A stretch of 60,367 nucleotides of DNA, taken from the NCBI GenBank assembly GCA_016841265.1, contig JAENZL010000020.1:1-60367 (forward strand), written 5' to 3'. Both the position numbers and the translations under genes were made by a program. The notes under the pieces were generated by a model. It did no database searches, had not been told where the DNA came from, and saw only the letters and a program-made list of their open reading frames with translations. The DNA is from Methanobacteriota archaeon (GTDB lineage: Archaea; Halobacteriota; Methanosarcinia; Methanosarcinales; Methanosarcinaceae). This document shows positions 18,375-26,697 of this stretch, in pieces (positions within the stretch are counted from its first letter, which is position 1; every line of letters begins with the position of its first letter).

Positions 18375-18719
18375 TTAAGAATCTTCCATTAAATCTGGGT
18401 TTTCAGAAACTATTTGTTCTAGAGTCTTGATTTCCCCATAGAGTTTTTCATACTGTTCGATGAGTTTACCAAACAATTTGTATGTTTTAACTATTTGTTG
18501 AGGTGAAACTTTGACTTGTACCTCATCAACATAATATTCTTCCTCTCGTTCTTCTTGTTTATTAGTATCAAGTGGTTCATTTTGAATCATATAAATAAAA
18601 TAGCCTTCCCTGAATCCAGCATAAATTCTATCTTGCGTAATCTCCCTGTAATTTTCAGATCTTGTTGTTTTTACTTTTTGTGGAGTGTTGCTGAATTTAA
18701 TTCTTACATCTGGTTCCAT
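18375..18719 (-). CDS. DUF3467-like small protein
   Basis: A 114-residue acidic protein. The C-terminal part (VQVKVSPQQIVKTYKLFGKL then YEKLYGEIKTLE) resembles DUF3467, whose members share a VxxSPQxAKxL segment followed by a helix ending in YExxFG. Function unknown. ATG at 18719 follows AGGTGAAATC, a good ribosome site. It lies 52 bp downstream of the winged-helix gene on the same strand and may be cotranscribed with it. Low GC, like the rest of the element. Confidence 0.6.
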   Translation of the reverse strand: MEPDVRIKFSNTPQKVKTTRSENYREITQDRIYAGFREGYFIYMIQNEPLDTNKQEEREEEYYVDEVQVKVSPQQIVKTYKLFGKLIEQYEKLYGEIKTLEQIVSENPDLMEDS

Positions 18720-18771
18720 GATTTCACCTCAAGACAAAATAGAGTTATTTATCATGTTATGCACTAGATAT

Positions 18772-19299
18772 TTAGGATGTTGTAGATGCCACAGTATATT
18801 TAAATTGATCCGGAATTTTGAAGCATCCATCAGAGGGATATGCATTGGCTATAGTAATGTTATCTTCTTGGTTGCTTTCTAATTTTGAACGCATTCTTGT
18901 CATTGAACTTGTAGATTTTTCATCCAATTTTGACATGTGAAGATCAGTTAGCTGAGGCACACTAATTGTATTCATCAAATTGTTGATTATTCCTTCTCCG
19001 AATTCTGTGATATCATAAAAAGAATAACTGTCTACGTTTTCTTTTTTGATATATTCGTTTTTAACTAATGCACTTTTTTGAAGCTTTTTGATGTGATATG
19101 CTAATTTACTGCTGTAATTTGATGGAATTTCTAATTCACTCCTTATTTGTGAAAAAGACAATTCGCCATATTTGAAAAGGACAAAAAAAGCAGCTAATCC
19201 TATATCACTACTTAAGGCATCCATTGCTAGCCTAAGTTCATAAGGCATTTCATTCGCATACTCTTTTATTTTTTCATTTTCGTATGTAGCCATAATCAT
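18772..19299 (-). CDS. Winged-helix (ArsR-like) transcriptional regulator of the element
   Basis: A 175-residue protein. Residues about 20-105 fold as a winged helix: DIGLAAFFVLFKYGELSFSQ, then a recognition region (LEIPSNYSSKLAYHIKKLQK) and a wing with YSFYDITEFG. The C-terminal 70 residues are polar, of unknown role. It is divergent from the Rossmann-like gene, whose earliest ATG is only 15 bp away, so it probably controls that gene and itself from the shared region. ATG at 19299; an ATG two codons later is equally possible. Confidence 0.75.
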   Translation of the reverse strand: MIMATYENEKIKEYANEMPYELRLAMDALSSDIGLAAFFVLFKYGELSFSQIRSELEIPSNYSSKLAYHIKKLQKSALVKNEYIKKENVDSYSFYDITEFGEGIINNLMNTISVPQLTDLHMSKLDEKSTSSMTRMRSKLESNQEDNITIANAYPSDGCFKIPDQFKYTVASTTS

Positions 19300-19416
19300 C
19301 CCCTGTACTAGATTATGTGGTTACATTTAGATTGTCAGTTTGCGTATAATTTGATTTACCATAGTATAATTGATTTTACTACTACTTATTTATATTGTAA
19401 AATTTACTTCGAGTGT

Positions 19417-19971
19417 GTGATCTCCCAAAATGTTTCAGAGAGATGGAATAATTTTCAAAAACAAAAAGAAGAATCTATTCTTTCTCTCAAAAGTAAGATT
19501 CTTATTATCATCTATGGTGCATATAACCCACCATCGGACGGAGAGTATTTGGGAGAAAAAGATCGTTTGATCAAACTTAGGGACTATTTGAAAGGTAAAG
19601 GTTATATTGATACTCATATTGTTGAAGATTTCCCCTCTAATGAAAAATCAGTTAGCCCAAACCTTGAAAAGAGTTATGATTGTTTAGAGCTCGCTGATTT
19701 GAACATACTTGTTTTCACTTGTAGGGGTAATACCGATAGTGTTGCCAGTGAATTAAAACATGCAATTGAGAATAATTTACTATTTAAGTGTAAAGTATTT
19801 GAGGAGAAGCATAATGGCATTCCTGCTATGGGTACTTTATTGAAAGAAGAATTAATACCCGAAAGATATGCAGTTGTGCAGGTTGAAAGTAAAAATGATA
19901 CTGATTTACATGAACATGTTTTAGGTGATGTGTTAGCTTTCTTAAAAAAGAACTTCAGAACTTTGAGATGA
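19417..19971 (+). CDS. Uncharacterised Rossmann-like protein, possible nucleotide-processing (deoxyribosyltransferase/TIR-like) domain
   Basis: Not recognised as a named family. The frame is open from an ATG at 19315, but the first 35 residues are AT-rich and unconvincing; a GTG at 19417 giving 184 residues is more plausible. The core begins with a strand SKILIIIYGAYNPP and continues with helices around EKDRLIKLRDYLK. It then has SYDCLELADLNILVF and a GNTDSVASEL helix with a Glu. This S...AD..I.V...G..SV..E pattern recalls nucleoside 2-deoxyribosyltransferase-like and TIR-like enzymes, so NAD or nucleotide cleavage is conceivable but unproven. It is divergent from a winged-helix regulator inside an integrative element. 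Confidence 0.5.
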   Translation: MISQNVSERWNNFQKQKEESILSLKSKILIIIYGAYNPPSDGEYLGEKDRLIKLRDYLKGKGYIDTHIVEDFPSNEKSVSPNLEKSYDCLELADLNILVFTCRGNTDSVASELKHAIENNLLFKCKVFEEKHNGIPAMGTLLKEELIPERYAVVQVESKNDTDLHEHVLGDVLAFLKKNFRTLR

Positions 19972-20027
19972 ATCTATTTTTATGTCTGGTTTTCAGTTCT
20001 GAGATTTATATAATCGATTTCTATGCA

Positions 20028-20500
20028 TCAGAGTTCTCCCGATTTTTTAATCTTGATGAAAAGTCTCCACTTCTCTATACTGCACCCACATACATTATCA
20101 ATCTCTTCATCCTCACAATAGTTAATCAGGTTGCTTAGGCCACGAGATTCTTTATCTTTCAATTGCAAACCCCTGAATTCATTTGGTTTGTGAATCACAT
20201 TATTCTCAAAGAATCGGATCAATAAACTCAAATAGCTCCGCTTAGTACGCTCAGAGAGATCTTTGAGTTTCAACCATGCATTGAACCTATTTTCATGGGC
20301 TTTCCAAAAATCATTAAGGTTAGTGATTATTGGCTTATTAGAACTAGAATCGCTATGCTTAGCCTTCACACGGTGGAGGTCCTGAGTTCGAATCTCAGCG
20401 GGCCCACTCTCTGTATTTTATTTCTTTTCGGATATAGAGGTTTTATAGACTTCCTTTTCTAATGCTTCAAGTCTTGCTTCAAGGGATAAGACCTAATTTT
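20028..20500 (-). pseudogene. Decayed tyrosine integrase: coiled coil, att-derived linker and core-binding domain
   Basis: Reading leftwards on the minus strand in one frame: LSLEARLEALEKEVYK coiled coil (near 20495-20440), one in-frame TAA (near 20425), then GPAEIRTQDLHRVKAKHS across the tRNA fragment. The core-binding SAM-like domain follows (LSERTKRSYLSLLIRFFENN, near 20300-20210) to IKKSGEL and a stop at 20028. Family integrases continue from here into the catalytic domain with its Arg-His-Arg-Tyr residues, which is absent. A GTG at 20369 leaves a 113-residue fragment at most. Because the N-terminal part lies outside the first element, this is likely a hybrid of two elements joined at the att site. 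Confidence 0.7.
20362..20407 (+). repeat. Duplicated 3' half of tRNA-Val (attachment site copy)
   Basis: 46 bp identical to the 3' part of tRNA-Val(CAC), from the anticodon stem through the discriminator base, except for one C-to-T change in the anticodon stem. It lacks the 5' half and cannot make a tRNA. It is the direct repeat expected from site-specific integration into the tRNA 3' end. Confidence 0.95.
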
Positions 20501-20650
20501 TTTAAAACAGAAATTAATTTTCCAGTTGACTCAGAAGAAAATATAACTCAGATCAAATATCCTTGATACTAAAACAATAAGAATAATTACAATTCAAACC
20601 AGTATTCCACTGAATATAACCAGTATTCTTGAAAAATTATTTCTGTGGCA

Positions 20651-20869
20651 TTAGGATCTGATTTCTGGCTCTCTTTTAGAATCAGAATCTTTTTTAATTT
20701 TTCTAATCACCAGCCAGGCAATTAGGGCAATTATTCCAATTATAGGTGCTATAATAATCAATAGTAAGGCAGCAGTAGCCCCTGGAGAAATCATGTCTGC
20801 ACGAACGACTGATGGTAAAATGGATACGCTTAGGCACAATGATATTATGATAATATTTGCTTTTTTCAT
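20651..20869 (-). CDS. Small membrane protein
   Basis: About 72 residues. An N-terminal signal-like segment (NIIIISLCLSVSILPSVV) and a second long hydrophobic segment (AALLLIIIAPIIGIIALIAW) are followed by a basic tail RKIKKDSDSKREPE. Orientation is probably tail inside. Start taken at MKKANI; an in-frame ATG twelve codons upstream overlaps the MFS gene. It is the last gene of a three-gene membrane operon. Function unknown. Confidence 0.65.
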   Translation of the reverse strand: MKKANIIIISLCLSVSILPSVVRADMISPGATAALLLIIIAPIIGIIALIAWLVIRKIKKDSDSKREPEIRS

Positions 20870-20898
20870 TTTTGTACCTTCTAACTTTCTTTTCTTTT

Positions 20899-21939
20899 TT
20901 AGCAATTTAGTTTTCTGCTATATAAAAATAGTGCATAATACAGGACTATTGCTGAACTAATGATTATCGCGAATACTGAAGGACTTTGTGACAGGGAACT
21001 GCCTGCGCCTGCGTATGTTGGAAGAACTCCGATTATTAATGCCAGTGTCGTCAAGCCAAATGAGAAGCCTGGTCTTCCTGGAAGTGTATTTGAGATTGCT
21101 ACCAGAGTAATCGGCATTGTAAAATTGAAGAGGAAAATTCCGAGTATTGCTGCCTCTGGTATTGCTGCTCCAAATGCGAGTAGTGGAGCAGATATTAAAA
21201 GAGATATGACTCCTACCTTTTGCCAGCCGTATTTATCTCCCATAATTCCACCGAAAGCTTTTCCCAGGACTATACCTGAGGTTAGTGTTACTAATAGAAA
21301 GATGTCTGATTTCCAGGGCAAAACGACCACTGAGCCGAGTAATGATCTTGCTATGATTGTCATAAGAAGCAAGAGTATGATTGATTCAAAATAGTTTGTG
21401 TTTATTTTCTCGTCTGTTTTGTAATTTATTTCCGGATATTTTGTATAATACATGAGGGCACAGAGAATAGCAATTATTATTAGCAACGGCCAGGTTGTAA
21501 AGGATCCGCTTTTTCCGTAAAGCGTTCCTATTAAAAGTCCTAATGCTCCGGGAGCTACAAATATCCCTGGTGCTGCTGCCTTATTTTTTGTCAGGTTGAG
21601 ACTTATTGTCCCGCCGCCTACATGAAATAGGGCATTTCCGATGCCTGCAAGGATTATTGCATACAGGGGCGATAGAAAAGAGACAGGTATTGCTGATGCT
21701 GTTATAATAGAACCGGAAATTGCTGAGAGTTTTGGACATCTATACTTATCTACCAGAAGGCCGACTAAAGTCTGGGAGCCGAAAGCAATAACATTATACA
21801 TGATGACTAGCTGGATAAAGTATTCATTAGTTATTGATTTTGAAGATAATAATGAAAATGCCACTGCAGCACAACTTGCATCGATTGCTGCGTGGGATAA
21901 TCCGTAAACTGTGAGATTTTTTGTAAAGTCAGAAGGCAT
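20899..21939 (-). CDS. Major facilitator superfamily transporter
   Basis: 346 residues with about ten hydrophobic segments, slightly short for a 12-helix MFS protein. The MFS loop motif appears twice: GLLVDKYRCPK after helix 2 and GGIMGDKYGWQK in the second half. A glycine-rich helix (GIGNALFHVGGGTISL) resembles the FsrA-like efflux group. Substrate unknown. It follows a 115-residue membrane protein and precedes a small one, all on the minus strand. Placed just right of the tRNA-Val element, in AT-rich sequence; it may be cargo of a second element. Confidence 0.8.
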   Translation of the reverse strand: MPSDFTKNLTVYGLSHAAIDASCAAVAFSLLSSKSITNEYFIQLVIMYNVIAFGSQTLVGLLVDKYRCPKLSAISGSIITASAIPVSFLSPLYAIILAGIGNALFHVGGGTISLNLTKNKAAAPGIFVAPGALGLLIGTLYGKSGSFTTWPLLIIIAILCALMYYTKYPEINYKTDEKINTNYFESIILLLLMTIIARSLLGSVVVLPWKSDIFLLVTLTSGIVLGKAFGGIMGDKYGWQKVGVISLLISAPLLAFGAAIPEAAILGIFLFNFTMPITLVAISNTLPGRPGFSFGLTTLALIIGVLPTYAGAGSSLSQSPSVFAIIISSAIVLYYALFLYSRKLNC

Positions 21940-21970
21940 AAGCTATTTTGCTTGATTTTGATATATAATT

Positions 21971-22318
21971 CTATGGCAGGCCGAATAGTATTATGCCTGT
22001 TAAAAAAGAAGCGAGGTTCATTATTATTGAAAGGATTAAATAGGATTGTTTTTCCTGATTTGGAAGAGCGTATTCCAGTATTTTCCACTCAATGTAAACA
22101 ATCAAGACTTCAAGAATGATTACCAATGAAATATCAGGCTTTATGATATTGAAAATATTGTTTGCCATTACAATGAAATTTGCAATTGGATTTGTTATTA
22201 CATTGACTAAAGAGACTACTAAGAATGTGTTTTTATTTCTGTAACCGAGAAGAAAAATAACAGTCTCTTCTATTAATATTGTTAAAATCAATGCTGTTAA
22301 GAAGCTAATAATTATCAT
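21971..22318 (-). CDS. Uncharacterised integral membrane protein
   Basis: 115 residues with three or four hydrophobic helices and very few charges. Conserved-looking polar points sit inside helices: EETVIFLLGYRNKNT, NVITNPIANF and YIEWKILEYAL. I do not recognise the family. It ends 31 bp before the MFS transporter on the same strand and probably forms an operon with it. Confidence 0.65.
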   Translation of the reverse strand: MIIISFLTALILTILIEETVIFLLGYRNKNTFLVVSLVNVITNPIANFIVMANNIFNIIKPDISLVIILEVLIVYIEWKILEYALPNQEKQSYLILSIIMNLASFLTGIILFGLP

Positions 22319-22399
22319 TTAATCACATATTTTACTTAATGGTTGTACAACTACCGAATCTGCACTAAATTCGTCACCAGGAGAAGCTAAAACAATGGT

Positions 22400-22918
22400 T
22401 TATTCCAGTACAATGTCATAGATGTTTAAAAGGGAGATAACTTCAGGGATGGAAAATATTGTCTTTTTTAGAAAATTGTTATTTGGATTTATATCATAAT
22501 TTTTTGCATTCTTGAACGATGTAAAGCTAAGGTTCGAATTTTTAAAGAGACTATTCTTAAGATCGGAATTATTAAAATTCGCATTTGTAAGATTGGTATT
22601 CACAAAATCACAGTCATATATCTGGCAATTGGTAAAATCGGTATTTTCTAAATTCATGTTGGAAAATACTGACAGGGAAAGAAAAGAATCTTCAAATCCG
22701 AAAGCGAGTATAAAGTCATTGCATTTTGAAAAATCCAATCCCAGAATTTTGCAGCTCTTGAATCTTGTATTCTGAAATTTGGTGTTATCCAGATCGACGT
22801 TTGATAAGTTGCAGTTTTCAAAATCACAATCAATAAACCTTGAATTTTTGAAAGATACATCTGTAAGATCAATATCTTTAAAGGTTTCCGCTTCAAACTC
22901 TTCGTTCTGGTATTCCAT
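22400..22918 (-). CDS. Pentapeptide-repeat protein (Qnr/McbG-like)
   Basis: 172 residues made largely of A(D/N)LxX-type pentapeptides (DLTDVSFKNSRFIDCDFENC, NTDFTNCQIYDCDF, NLTNANFNNSDLKNSLF), which fold as a right-handed beta helix. The repeats are interrupted near residue 65-85, and the chain ends in FSIPEVISLLNIYDIVLE, like the C-terminal helix of DNA-mimic Qnr/McbG proteins that protect DNA gyrase. That role is inference only. ATG at 22918. Low GC like its left neighbours. Confidence 0.85.
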   Translation of the reverse strand: MEYQNEEFEAETFKDIDLTDVSFKNSRFIDCDFENCNLSNVDLDNTKFQNTRFKSCKILGLDFSKCNDFILAFGFEDSFLSLSVFSNMNLENTDFTNCQIYDCDFVNTNLTNANFNNSDLKNSLFKNSNLSFTSFKNAKNYDINPNNNFLKKTIFSIPEVISLLNIYDIVLE

Positions 22919-23065
22919 TATTTAGAGATGTTGTTGCTGTTTTATATGATTTCTTCTCACATGGAGGGAATGAAACCGTGATTCCAGAAGCAAAAAGATG
23001 GAGAATTTGTGGCGATGCAGAGTATTAAATAAATCTGATGCCGAAAACAAATTCAGAAAACAAAT

Positions 23066-23716
23066 TCAGTACTTCCTCTCCCCGAATATGGCAGAACCCA
23101 CGCGCACCATCGTGGCTCCTTCCTCGATGGCAATCCTGTAGTCATTGGACATGCCCATTGAAAGTTCCCTGAGATCTATGTTGTCCCGGTTTTCCTGCTT
23201 CATTTCATCAAAAAGGGCCTTCATTTTCCTGAAATAGGGACGGGTTTGTTCAGAGGGTAGAAAAGGAGGAATGCACATGAGGCCTTCCAGACGGATATTC
23301 CCGAGAGAGTGAATTTCATCTATTGCTTTTTTAATCTCATCCGGTCCGAATCCGTATTTTTGTGACTCGTTGCCTATGTTAACCTGAAGGAAGACCTTCT
23401 GTATTTTGTCGATATCTCCGGCTCTCCTGTTAATATTCCGTATTACCTTCAGGGAGTCAACCGACTGGATAAGATCAAAGAGATCTACGGCTTTTTTGAC
23501 TTTATTTGTCTGTAGATGGCCTATAAGATGTGTCTCGCAGGGCAGTATATCGGTACACTTGTCCTCATACTCCTGAACCCGGTTCTCTCCGATGATAGTG
23601 GCTCCGGCTCTGATAGCTTCGTTTATCCTTGCAGGTTTAATCGTCTTGGTGACACAAACTAGCTTTGTGTTTCCGATCTCCTCAAGAATCAACTTCATAT
23701 TTTCATAGACTGGCAT
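23066..23716 (-). CDS. YggS/PROSC-family pyridoxal-phosphate homeostasis protein
   Basis: A PLP-binding, single-domain TIM-barrel protein that buffers vitamin B6 and affects amino acid balance. The PLP lysine is in LVCVTKTIKP (about residue 24). Other family segments are GENRVQEYEDK, HLIGHLQTNKVKK, VNIGNESQKYGF, MGMSNDYRIAIEEGATMVRVGSAIFGER. 216 residues is slightly shorter than bacterial YggS at the N-terminus. ATG at 23716. Stand-alone. Confidence 0.93.
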   Translation of the reverse strand: MPVYENMKLILEEIGNTKLVCVTKTIKPARINEAIRAGATIIGENRVQEYEDKCTDILPCETHLIGHLQTNKVKKAVDLFDLIQSVDSLKVIRNINRRAGDIDKIQKVFLQVNIGNESQKYGFGPDEIKKAIDEIHSLGNIRLEGLMCIPPFLPSEQTRPYFRKMKALFDEMKQENRDNIDLRELSMGMSNDYRIAIEEGATMVRVGSAIFGERKY

Positions 23717-23859
23717 TGCGGTCCCTAAAACTGTTTTTATTCAAAAGTAGTATTTAAATGGTTCTAATTGTATTTTAATGGAGTGAGCATATAAAAATAT
23801 TAAAAATGAAAAATTAACTGATAATAAGACTGCCTATATCACTTATAGAAGATTATACA

Positions 23860-24360
23860 TTACTTATTATTATGTTCAATATACCGGGATTTAGCTTCCT
23901 GGATTATATTGACTGCTGCTTCGAGACCATCCCAACCAATAACCTTCACGTGTTTATGCTCTAGATTCTTATAAGTTTCAAAGAAGTGAGTGATTTCTTT
24001 TAAGAGGTGAGGAGGGACCTGGTCGATTGATTCTATATAATTCCATAAGGGGTCACCCTTTGGAACACAGAGTATTTTGTCATCTACTCCTTTATCATCT
24101 TCCATGGCAAATAATGCAATAGGATGTACATCTATCACACATCCCGGAAATGTAGGTTCCCACATTAAAACCAGGACATCTAAAGGGTCACCGTCAAGGG
24201 CCAGAGTATCAGGAAAAAAACCATAATCACAGGGATACATCATTGAAGAAAAAAGCATTCTGTCGAATTTAATCACATTCCTTTCTTTATCGTACTCATA
24301 TTTGTTCCGACTTCCTTTTGGAATTTCGACAACCACGCTTTCGACTTGCCTTTCAGTCAT
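23860..24360 (-). CDS. ppa: Inorganic pyrophosphatase, family I
   Basis: Hydrolyses pyrophosphate to drive biosynthesis. 166 residues of the soluble Mg-dependent family: VEIPKGSRNKYEYDKE, MMYPCDYGFFPDTLALDGDPLDVLVL with the signature Asp residues (DGDPLD), and KGDPLWNYI. I start at MTERQV (24360); an in-frame GTG four codons earlier is possible. Active as a hexamer in relatives. Confidence 0.96.
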   Translation of the reverse strand: MTERQVESVVVEIPKGSRNKYEYDKERNVIKFDRMLFSSMMYPCDYGFFPDTLALDGDPLDVLVLMWEPTFPGCVIDVHPIALFAMEDDKGVDDKILCVPKGDPLWNYIESIDQVPPHLLKEITHFFETYKNLEHKHVKVIGWDGLEAAVNIIQEAKSRYIEHNNK

Positions 24361-24423
24361 ATCAATCCACACTTCCTATTTGGTAAATAAAAAGAAAAAC
24401 TCTGCATTCGGGACATCCCCTGT

Positions 24424-25080
24424 TCAATCCAGCAAAACCAGTGTATAAGGGGATGGAGCCGTATCGTCCATTGGAAACTTCTGGAGCTGGGTTCCCAGTT
24501 TTTCAAGCGTTTTGTCCATTCTAACCCCGAGCCCCATAAGGCAGGGTCTGCGGAGGGTGGGGTGGTGGCAGGGACCGGCTGCGCCTGCGCACTTTACATC
24601 CGAATAGTCGCTTGTGGCGCACCAGGCGCACATGCCGGGGAAGGTGGCAAAGGCAGTGTTGTAGCCAAGAGTCCAGGCGAGTTTTTCGATTTCGAGAACT
24701 CCGGGCTGGATTGTTTCTTTGCGGTCTTTTAACACGTTTTTCAGGTTTTCAAAAAACTGGCGTTTCGTTTCTTCGTTTTCGGGGAGTTCAACACTGAATT
24801 TTATGAAGTTTTCGCTGACTTCCCGGGTGAAGACGTTTTCGGATTTCCATTCAACGAGGAGAGCCCAGTCATAGTCGGCAAGCATTTTCTTAAACTCGTC
24901 CACGGTTGGGATGTAAGGGGGACAGACCCGGCTTCCGTAGCCGTTACAGCCGAATATGCACTTTAAGATCGTCCGGTCCTCGACAATGATGGTTTCTGCA
25001 GGGATCAGCCTGACGGCTTTTGCACCAAGGGTTTTTGCTTTTTCTTCAAGGAGTCGGTAGTTATCGGCGTCAATCATCAT
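24424..25080 (-). CDS. DUF2284 cysteine-rich metal-binding protein
   Basis: 218 residues with two cysteine clusters: CIFGCNGYGSRVCPPYIP at about residues 40-57 and CAWCATSDYSDVKC...PCHHPTLRRPC near 150-183, the pattern of predicted metal-binding DUF2284 proteins common in methanogens and anaerobes. Function unknown; iron-sulfur binding is likely. ATG pair at 25080. No obvious operon partner. Confidence 0.88.
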   Translation of the reverse strand: MMIDADNYRLLEEKAKTLGAKAVRLIPAETIIVEDRTILKCIFGCNGYGSRVCPPYIPTVDEFKKMLADYDWALLVEWKSENVFTREVSENFIKFSVELPENEETKRQFFENLKNVLKDRKETIQPGVLEIEKLAWTLGYNTAFATFPGMCAWCATSDYSDVKCAGAAGPCHHPTLRRPCLMGLGVRMDKTLEKLGTQLQKFPMDDTAPSPYTLVLLD

Positions 25081-25188
25081 TATAAGTGTAACGTGGTATC
25101 AAATAAAAATAGTTTTGTGCAGCGGAATGACCTTCTGTATACGAAATTCCGGCAATTATAATGTGTCTGCATAAGCAGACACCCCTAT

Positions 25189-26697
25189 TCAATTACCGTT
25201 CTCATTCACGTCCCCGTTTCCATTAATTGTGAGCATAATCTCCTTGAAACTTGCCAGCGAAGCCTCCATATTCTCAATAATCTCGTTTGCAAGAATATCA
25301 GGGTCCGGAAGGTTGTCCAGATCAGCGAGACTTTTGTCCTTGAGCCAGAATATATCCAGGTTCGTTTTATCCCTTGCCACGATTTCCTCATAGCTGAATT
25401 TACGGAACCTACCTTCGGGAGATTCCTCACTCCAGGTATCTGTACGGCTGAGGCAGTTTTCAGGGTTGTAGCATTTGATAAAGTCTTCGAGATCCGAAAA
25501 CTTCATCGGGTTCTTCTTCAGGGTGTGGTGCACGTTGGTGCGGTAATCGTAGATCCACACTTCTTTTGTCCAGGGCTCTTTAGCTGCGGGTTTTGCCTCA
25601 AAGAAAAGCACGTTTGCCTTTACGCCATTCGCATAAAAGATCCCGGTCGGCAGGCGCAGGATTGTGTGCAGGTCGGTGGTCTCAAGAAGCTTTTTGCGGA
25701 CGGTTTCTCCTGCTCCGCCTTCAAACAGTACATTATCCGGCAATACCACTGCTGCCTGCCCGCCGGTTTTGAGGATCGTATGGATATGCTGCACAAAGTT
25801 GAGCTGCTTGTTGCTTGTGGTTGTCCAGAAGTCCTGACGGTTGTAGGTGAGCTCTTCTTTTTCCTGTTCGCCTTCTTCGTTGGTGAAGGTCATGCTGCTC
25901 TTCTTTCCAAAGGGCGGGTTGGTGAGGATGTAATCGTAACGGTAGCCGGGGTCGGCGATGAGAGCGTCGGAATTGGAGATCATGGGCTCCCCGTCGATTT
26001 CCCCGATATTGTGCAGGAACATGTTCATCAGGGCAAGCCTGCGGGTCCCTGCTACGATCTCGTTCCCGCCAAAGGTTTTGTTTTTCAAAAAGCGGCTCTG
26101 TTCCCGGTCCGGCTGGTGCTCTGAGGTCAGGAAGTCATAAGCTGCTAAAAAGAACCCGCCTGTGCCGCAGCAGGGGTCGCCTATGGTTTTCAAAGGTTCG
26201 GGCTGCAGGCAGCGGACCATGACCTTGATGAGCGGCCTGGGGGTGAAGTATTGGCCGGCTCCGCTTTTTGTATCCTCTGCGTTCTTCTGCAAGAGCCCTT
26301 CATAGATCTCGCCCTTGGTATCCACGCCCATCATGACCCAGCTTTCCTTGTCGACCATATCAATGACCTTGTAGAGCATGGCAGGGTCGCTGATCTTGTT
26401 CTGCGCCTTGAGGAAAATCTGCCCCAGCATCCCCGGCTTTTTCCCCAGCTCTTCCAAAAGCCCCTTGTAGTGCGTATCGAGTTCCGCTCCACGCTGCTGT
26501 TTCAAATTATCCCAGGTATATTCCTCCGGGATGCCAATATCCCTGTTATACGGTGCCTTCCTGTACTCTTGAGCCATTTTCAGGAATATGAGATAGGTCA
26601 ACTGTTCCAGATAATCGCCATAGCTCACGCCCCCGTCCCTCAGGACGTTGCAGAAGCTCCAGACTTTGGAAACGATGGATGAGGTATTTTCAGACAT
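25189..26697 (-). CDS. hsdM: Type I restriction-modification DNA methyltransferase subunit HsdM
   Basis: Adenine-N6 methyltransferase subunit of a type I system. The N-terminal HsdM helical domain (SKVWSFCNVLRDGG...YLEQLTYLIFLKMAQEY) is followed by the AdoMet motif DPCCGTGGFFLAAYDF and the catalytic motif NPPFGKK (NPPF class). 502 residues, normal. Its first 8 bp overlap the end of the AlbA_2 gene, so translation is coupled. Transcribed as hsdS, AlbA_2 gene, hsdM. Confidence 0.96.
   Translation of the reverse strand: MSENTSSIVSKVWSFCNVLRDGGVSYGDYLEQLTYLIFLKMAQEYRKAPYNRDIGIPEEYTWDNLKQQRGAELDTHYKGLLEELGKKPGMLGQIFLKAQNKISDPAMLYKVIDMVDKESWVMMGVDTKGEIYEGLLQKNAEDTKSGAGQYFTPRPLIKVMVRCLQPEPLKTIGDPCCGTGGFFLAAYDFLTSEHQPDREQSRFLKNKTFGGNEIVAGTRRLALMNMFLHNIGEIDGEPMISNSDALIADPGYRYDYILTNPPFGKKSSMTFTNEEGEQEKEELTYNRQDFWTTTSNKQLNFVQHIHTILKTGGQAAVVLPDNVLFEGGAGETVRKKLLETTDLHTILRLPTGIFYANGVKANVLFFEAKPAAKEPWTKEVWIYDYRTNVHHTLKKNPMKFSDLEDFIKCYNPENCLSRTDTWSEESPEGRFRKFSYEEIVARDKTNLDIFWLKDKSLADLDNLPDPDILANEIIENMEASLASFKEIMLTINGNGDVNENGN

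Larger units (their letters stand above)
17861..20407. mobile_element. Remnant of a small integrative element at tRNA-Val
   Basis: The element lies between the intact tRNA-Val and a copy of its 3' half at 20362-20407. Both ends carry pieces of one integrase gene reading leftwards: int(N) at 17861-17960 and int(C) at 20028-20369. That is the arrangement left by SSV-type integration. The interior is AT-rich and encodes three small proteins (DUF3467-like, winged helix, Rossmann-like). No replication gene is seen. The catalytic integrase domain is missing, so it is probably immobile. Confidence 0.7.
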
